Positions 60,029 through 64,000 of a stretch of 64,000 nucleotides of DNA are shown here, piece after piece (the first letter of the stretch is position 1; each line of letters starts with the position of its first letter). This stretch comes from Periplaneta americana (Eukaryota; Arthropoda; Insecta; Blattodea; Blattidae). The notes below the pieces were generated by a model. It made no database searches. It saw only the letters and a list, made by a program, of their open reading frames with translations, and was not told where the DNA came from. Where the stretch lies: assembly GCF_040183065.1 (NCBI RefSeq), contig NC_091124.1:69635001-69699000 (forward strand), given 5' to 3'. Both the position numbers and the translations under genes were made by a program.

Positions 60029-60808
60029 TTAAAGTGCTATTAGTTTGGTTTCTGCTTTAAATTTATTTAAGCGTTTTCTTATCAAATTGTTAATTAAATT
60101 CTTATTAAAGCCATTGATTTGTGCTAAATTTACAATGTATCTATATTCAGCCTGATAATTGTTTCTGTTTAGGGGGACTTTGAGCAACCGATCAACTAGA
60201 AAACGGAAATTACTAATCTTATGTGTGTAGGGGTGATTGGAATCAAATTGGATGGAATGACTGGTGGTTGTAGGTTTCCTATAAATATTATAACAAACAG
60301 TGGAGCCTCGAATGGTTATGTTCAAATCCAAAAAGTTTATAGATCTAATATGTTCTGTCTCACAAGTAAATTTTAAATTAGGATGCAGGTTATTAAAACT
60401 TTTGAGAACATCTTCGTGGATTGCACTACTACTATTGTAAAGTATGAGGGTATCATCTACGTAACGGGCATAAAAGAGTATGTTATACTGAGTAGTTAAC
60501 TTGGGGACTTGTTTACATTCCAAACTTTGTAAGAACACTTCCGAAAGGAGACCAGATAGGGGATCGCCCATGGCTAAGCCTTTAGTTTGTTGAAAAATTT
60601 TGTCATTGAAAGAAAAATAATTCTGTTTTAAGGAAACGGAAAGTAAGTTGGCAATTTGTTCTATGATGTTGTGATCTATGTTCTTCGATCTTAATTTATC
60701 TTTTACGATATCTATGGTTTCCTTAATGGGAATATTGGAATATAGGTTTTCAATGTCCAAAGATATTAATTTGGTATTCTTGTTTAACGTCATATACCAA
60801 GTGTTCAC
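60029..60808 (-). CDS. Penelope-like reverse transcriptase (truncated)
   Basis: A 259-codon frame with the family's RT blocks: KLISLDIENLYSNIP (motif A Asp), QQTKGLAMGDPLSGLLSEVF (motif B), LFYARYVDDTLILYN (motif C, YVDD), SINFLDLNITIRGSTVCYNI, YRKPTTTSHSIQFDSNHP and the thumb-side HKISNFRFLVDRLLKVPL. The N-terminal fingers region is missing: its first codons lie inside the right inverted repeat. The frame ends by a shift near 60050 before the GIY-YIG domain. The start at 60808 is simply the first ATG; the true protein would begin further upstream. Likely inactive on its own. Confidence 0.9.
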   Translation of the reverse strand: MNTWYMTLNKNTKLISLDIENLYSNIPIKETIDIVKDKLRSKNIDHNIIEQIANLLSVSLKQNYFSFNDKIFQQTKGLAMGDPLSGLLSEVFLQSLECKQVPKLTTQYNILFYARYVDDTLILYNSSSAIHEDVLKSFNNLHPNLKFTCETEHIRSINFLDLNITIRGSTVCYNIYRKPTTTSHSIQFDSNHPYTHKISNFRFLVDRLLKVPLNRNNYQAEYRYIVNLAQINGFNKNLINNLIRKRLNKFKAETKLIAL

Positions 60809-60960
60809 TTTTTATAACATGTTCCATTCGACCTACACGACCTGAAGATGCCAATCAAAATTGGCGAAAACGTTTGTTTTTAAAATCTGTGTAAATGTTA
60901 TTATAACATGTTTTATTGTGTTTATGTTAAGTATTGACTGAATAGAACTCATTTTTCAAT
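60783..60960 (+). repeat. Penelope-like element terminal repeat, right copy
   Basis: Inverted partner of 58949-59126, one mismatch in 178 bp. Carries the intact hammerhead-like core. Confidence 0.95.
60842..60870 (+). ncRNA. hammerhead-ribozyme-like core
   Basis: CTGAAGA (CUGANGA core), then stem II TGCCAAT with loop CAAA and ATTGGC, then GAAAA. Hammerhead motifs are known in the terminal repeats of Penelope-like elements. Stems I and III were not worked out with confidence and the extra A after GAAA is unusual, so activity is unproven. Confidence 0.6.
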
Positions 60961-60973
60961 TATCATTAACATA

Positions 60974-61460
60974 GCTAATCCGGCAAGGGCCGTGGATTTG
61001 TCAAGTTGTAACGAAAATTTCGTTTAACTGATACGGGAAGTCATATTTTTTTACGTCTTTTCATAGATTCTGGATTTGATTATGCAGTGTTATTTGATAA
61101 GGACACACTGGAAATCAAGTTTGCAGTTTTCTCGTCCACCATGCACTTCACTACCTTCACTAATAGTGGTTTCATAAGAGTTTCAGCAAGGGTGAGGTTT
61201 ACCACCAAGAGTCTGGTCATGACTAACCAAGTACGACGTTTTCAGTACTTTCTCGTTGTTTGTTTTTACACGAGGTAAAATTTTGTCTCAACTGCATGGA
61301 GTTCGTCACTTTTTCTTTCGAAGTAGTCTGCAGTTTTATTTGTGAATTTTTTAATTGAGAAACGTCTAAGCTTGGCAGTGAACATAGAACTATTGGGAAA
61401 AACTTTGTTACAGATCACACACTGTGGACGTTCATCAACTAACTCAGTGAATGCCATATC
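60974..61460 (-). pseudogene. hAT transposase N-terminal part with BED zinc finger
   Basis: Minus-strand start MAFTELVDERPQCVICNKVF at 61459, then NSSMFTAKLRRFSIKKFTNK. The CVIC pair and following Phe/Lys residues form a BED-type zinc finger; the usual HxxxxH part looks degraded. Downstream pieces in other frames read SFSLQLDKSTALAGLAMLM (first catalytic Asp region, near 61000), where the Penelope-like element inserted. Confidence 0.78.
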
Positions 61461-61502
61461 CAAATATAAATCACAATGAAATATGAACAGTTGTATGAAC
61501 AC

Positions 61503-62912
61503 TAATAAGTAGTGTAGTGTTCATACAAATGTAACATATCACCTTTAATGTATTTCATAAAATCAATGAACACCGTATTGTTGACCTAACATGTGTGTTT
61601 TATCATTAAATATAATCACAATATTTTCGTTTGTTACTTTCAATACCTCTACACTAGGCATCGTAGACTCTGACAAGGAAAGGGTTTCGGCTCGAACAGG
61701 AATTTCGTATCCACAATTTTTATACAGGCCCATCTTTACATCCCTGTAAAGCTCCCAAAAGCATTCGTTTGTGTAATGTGTGGTTTGTCTGTTAGAGCAC
61801 TGTACAAGTTGAAGGGTGGGGAGAGCACTGCACAAGTTAAGGGAATGGGACACCTTACCCGTAAGCCTAGCCTAACTAGAAGCTAGTGCGAGTGGTAAAA
61901 TGTCTAAAACCCATTTAAGAACATTTTTCTCCAACGTTCTGTCTGAAAAATATTGCAGCTAATCAAAAATGTAGACTGTTGTGTGATTCATTGAATACGC
62001 ACACGGACACAACCTTAATAAATGAATAATTCTAAGCTTAGGAAATGGAATGTATGATCATTCCACCTAAAAAAAAACTAAATATATCCAGCCTCTGGAT
62101 ATATATTTCCTTAGACAATACAAAATATATGCTCGGAGGATAACAGATTGCATAAGGACTCTTGCTGAGAATCCAGAACTTAACTTGGGAAATCGAGTGT
62201 TTATAATGAAAATGCAATCTGTTATTCATAATCAGTTGTCTGCTCCAGTGTACCGCCCTATGCTTCAATATTCCTGGCAATCAACTGGTTACGTGAATCC
62301 TGAACAAGTCTCGGACTTCAAAAATGTAATTCAGATAGCATTTTATTTTTGAGCACTGGAGTGTGGTTCAGAAGATCGTTCAGGCGTTGCTTCTGCGTGT
62401 TGTGCTTATTGCTCTGCTCCATGCTATTTCAGGCATTTTATAGAGAATCCTCATGTACATTTTTAAAGAAATGTATGACCAATACCAACCAAACGGAGAG
62501 TTACACAAATGAATGCTTTTATGGTCTTCATCACCATTGTGAGGTAAGTCTCTGTACAAATTTTTAACCAAAAATTCCTGTTCGAGCCGAAACCCTTCCC
62601 TTGTGAGACAGGATCATGTTCAACATATTCCGAACTCAATTCCCCGGAATTCACACTATCTTCTTTGAAAGTAAGGTTATAGCTGTTATCATCTCCCTTT
62701 GACTGGGCACTTGTTGATGGCTAATGACTCTTCGGTCTTAGGGAGCCCGTCTAAAGCCACAGTTCCGGTTCAACGAAAGTTTAGCTAACACATCTGCTAT
62801 AAAATTAGCAGGTATGCAATATATATATTTTTTGAGGTAACGTAACAGTCAATAGATTGTAGATTTCACGTACCACGAATAACAAACGCTGCCTGCCCAG
62901 TACACTTACTGG
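61503..62912. other. 5' region of hAT element with inverted repeats
   Basis: A 12-bp-arm hairpin at 61492-61527 (TGTATGAACACT...AGTGTTCATACA). A ~110-bp repeat at about 61680-61800 recurs inverted at about 62480-62610 (shared GGGTTTCGGCTCGAACAGG and AAGCATTC). Confidence 0.55.
62115..62352 (+). other. exon-like open frame of unknown origin
   Basis: After an acceptor-like TATTTCCTTAG, a frame with no ATG start encodes about 78 residues: QYKIYARRITDCIRTLAENP, LNLGNRVFIMKMQSVIHNQL, SAPVYRPMLQYSWQSTGYVN, then a stop at 62350. The composition is protein-like and there are no stops, but I do not recognise it. It is on the strand opposite the hAT transposase and could be a captured host exon or part of another transposon. 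Confidence 0.4.
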
Positions 62913-63104
62913 TTTTTAAGGAACCCGGAGGTTCATTGCCGCCCTCACATAAGCCCGCCATTGGTCCCTCTTCTGAGCAAGATTAATCCAGTCTCTACCA
63001 TCATATCCCACCTCCCTCAAATCCATTTTAATATTATCTTCCCATCTACGTCTCGGCCTCCACAGAGGTCTTTTTCCCTCCGGCCTCCCATCTAACACTC
63101 TATA
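62913..63104 (-). mobile_element. LINE (family A) 3' fragment
   Basis: Minus-strand MLDGRPEGKRPLWRPRRRWE, MDLREVGYDGRDWINLAQ and RAYVRAAMNLRVP, the last ~60 residues of the family-A polyprotein. It lies inside the hAT element and truncates near CACTCTATATA. Confidence 0.85.
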
Positions 63105-64000
63105 TAAAAATAAAATAAATTTCGAGAATCACTGAGTACTTGGCAAGCAAGAAAGATCGAGATAATTCCAGTGACGAGTAGATCTAATATTAATGCTTCC
63201 ATGTAGCAAGAAGAGCGCAAACTACTTTCTCAGAAAGTATTTTTCGCTTGATGGAAGTAGTTTCCGTTTTTCCCGCTAGAGACTAGATGGAATTAGCAAT
63301 TTTTGTCATCTTCATAACTTCCGCGGACGGAGCCCCTGAGAATCATTCGGGGAGCCCTAAGGGCTCCGCGGAGCACGCTTTGGGAACCGCTGCTCTAGAG
63401 TATGCCATTAGGAAAGTCCAGGATAACAGAGAGGGTTTGGAATTAAACGGGTTACATCACCTGCTTGTCTATGCGGATGACGTGAATATATTAGGAGAAA
63501 ATCCACAAACGATTAGGAAAAACACGGGAATTTTACTTGAAGCAAGTTTGGAAGTAAATCCCGAAACGACAAAGTATATGATTATGTCTCGTGACCAGAA
63601 TATTGTACGAAATGGAAATATAACAATTTGAAATTTATCTTTTGAAGAGTTGGAAAAATTCAAATACCTGGGAGCAACAGTAACAAATATAAATGATACT
63701 CGGGAGGAAATTAAACGCAGAATAAATATGGGAAATGCCTGTTATTATTCGGTTGGGAAAATTTTATCATCCAGTCTTCTATCAAAAAATCTGAAAGTTA
63801 GAATTTATAAAACAGTTATATTACCGGTTGTTCTTTATGGTTGTGAAACTTGGACTCTCACTTTGAGAGAGGAACTTAGGTTAAGGGTGTTTGAGAATAA
63901 GATGCTTAGGAAAATATTTGGGGCTAAGAGGGATAAAGTTACAGGAGAATGCAGAAAGTTACACAACACAGAACTGCACGCATTGTATTCTCCAGAAATG

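Larger units (their letters stand above)
58911..60961 (-). mobile_element. Penelope-like retroelement (2051 bp)
   Basis: Flanked by the 12-bp duplication ATCATTAACATA at 58899-58910 and 60962-60973, which sits in hAT transposase codons. It has 178-bp inverted repeats (58949-59126 and 60783-60960) differing at one base, an RT gene, and a GIY-YIG endonuclease gene in reverse orientation. The 5' part of the RT is missing, so it is truncated. A 38-bp tail (58911-58948) lies outside the left inverted repeat, at the 3' end. Confidence 0.92.

Overview
This is a eukaryotic, almost certainly insect, genomic window. It is AT-rich and intron-bearing, with no operons, and it is dominated by transposable elements. 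The abundant LINE ending in a TAAG-type tail and the tRNA-derived SINEs look like those of a blattodean cockroach such as Periplaneta. That species assignment is inferred from recognition, not from a search.

Region 1 to about 20.8 kb is occupied by one host gene on the minus strand. Five coding exons (20733-20790, 19003-19142, 13082-14344, 6002-6129, 1908-2153) join in phase with consensus splice sites to give 611 residues, and the gene continues off the left edge. It is acidic and Ser-rich with a poly-Asp tract, and I do not recognise the family. Its introns hold 5'-truncated LINEs with clear target-site duplications, a hAT-like element carrying a pogo/Tigger derivative, a 228-bp foldback, a SINE about 50 bp upstream of exon 2, and a transposase N-terminal fragment on the opposite strand.

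Region 21-46 kb has no host gene I can support. It holds a decayed Tc1-like transposase, Harbinger elements, hAT elements (one splitting a minisatellite, one with a nested Harbinger), mariner derivatives, MITEs, SINE-in-SINE and LINE-in-SINE nests, microsatellites, and a palindrome of about 1.1 kb carrying a 385-bp MITE in one arm.

Region 46.9-50.4 kb is a complete P-superfamily element of 3474 bp. Its 30-bp terminal inverted repeats begin CATG, as in the Drosophila P element, and it has 20-bp subterminal inverted repeats. The transposase lacks a THAP domain, probably lacks one catalytic Asp, and is frameshifted.

Region 51-64 kb has further LINE and SINE copies and then a three-level nest. 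A LINE (reverse transcriptase in view) is split by a 5976-bp hAT element of the ZBED5-like type with an 8-bp duplication. That hAT transposase is itself split by a 2051-bp Penelope-like element (reverse transcriptase plus GIY-YIG nuclease) with a 12-bp duplication. The Penelope-like element is bounded by 178-bp inverted repeats that differ at one base. That base falls in a hammerhead-ribozyme-like core.
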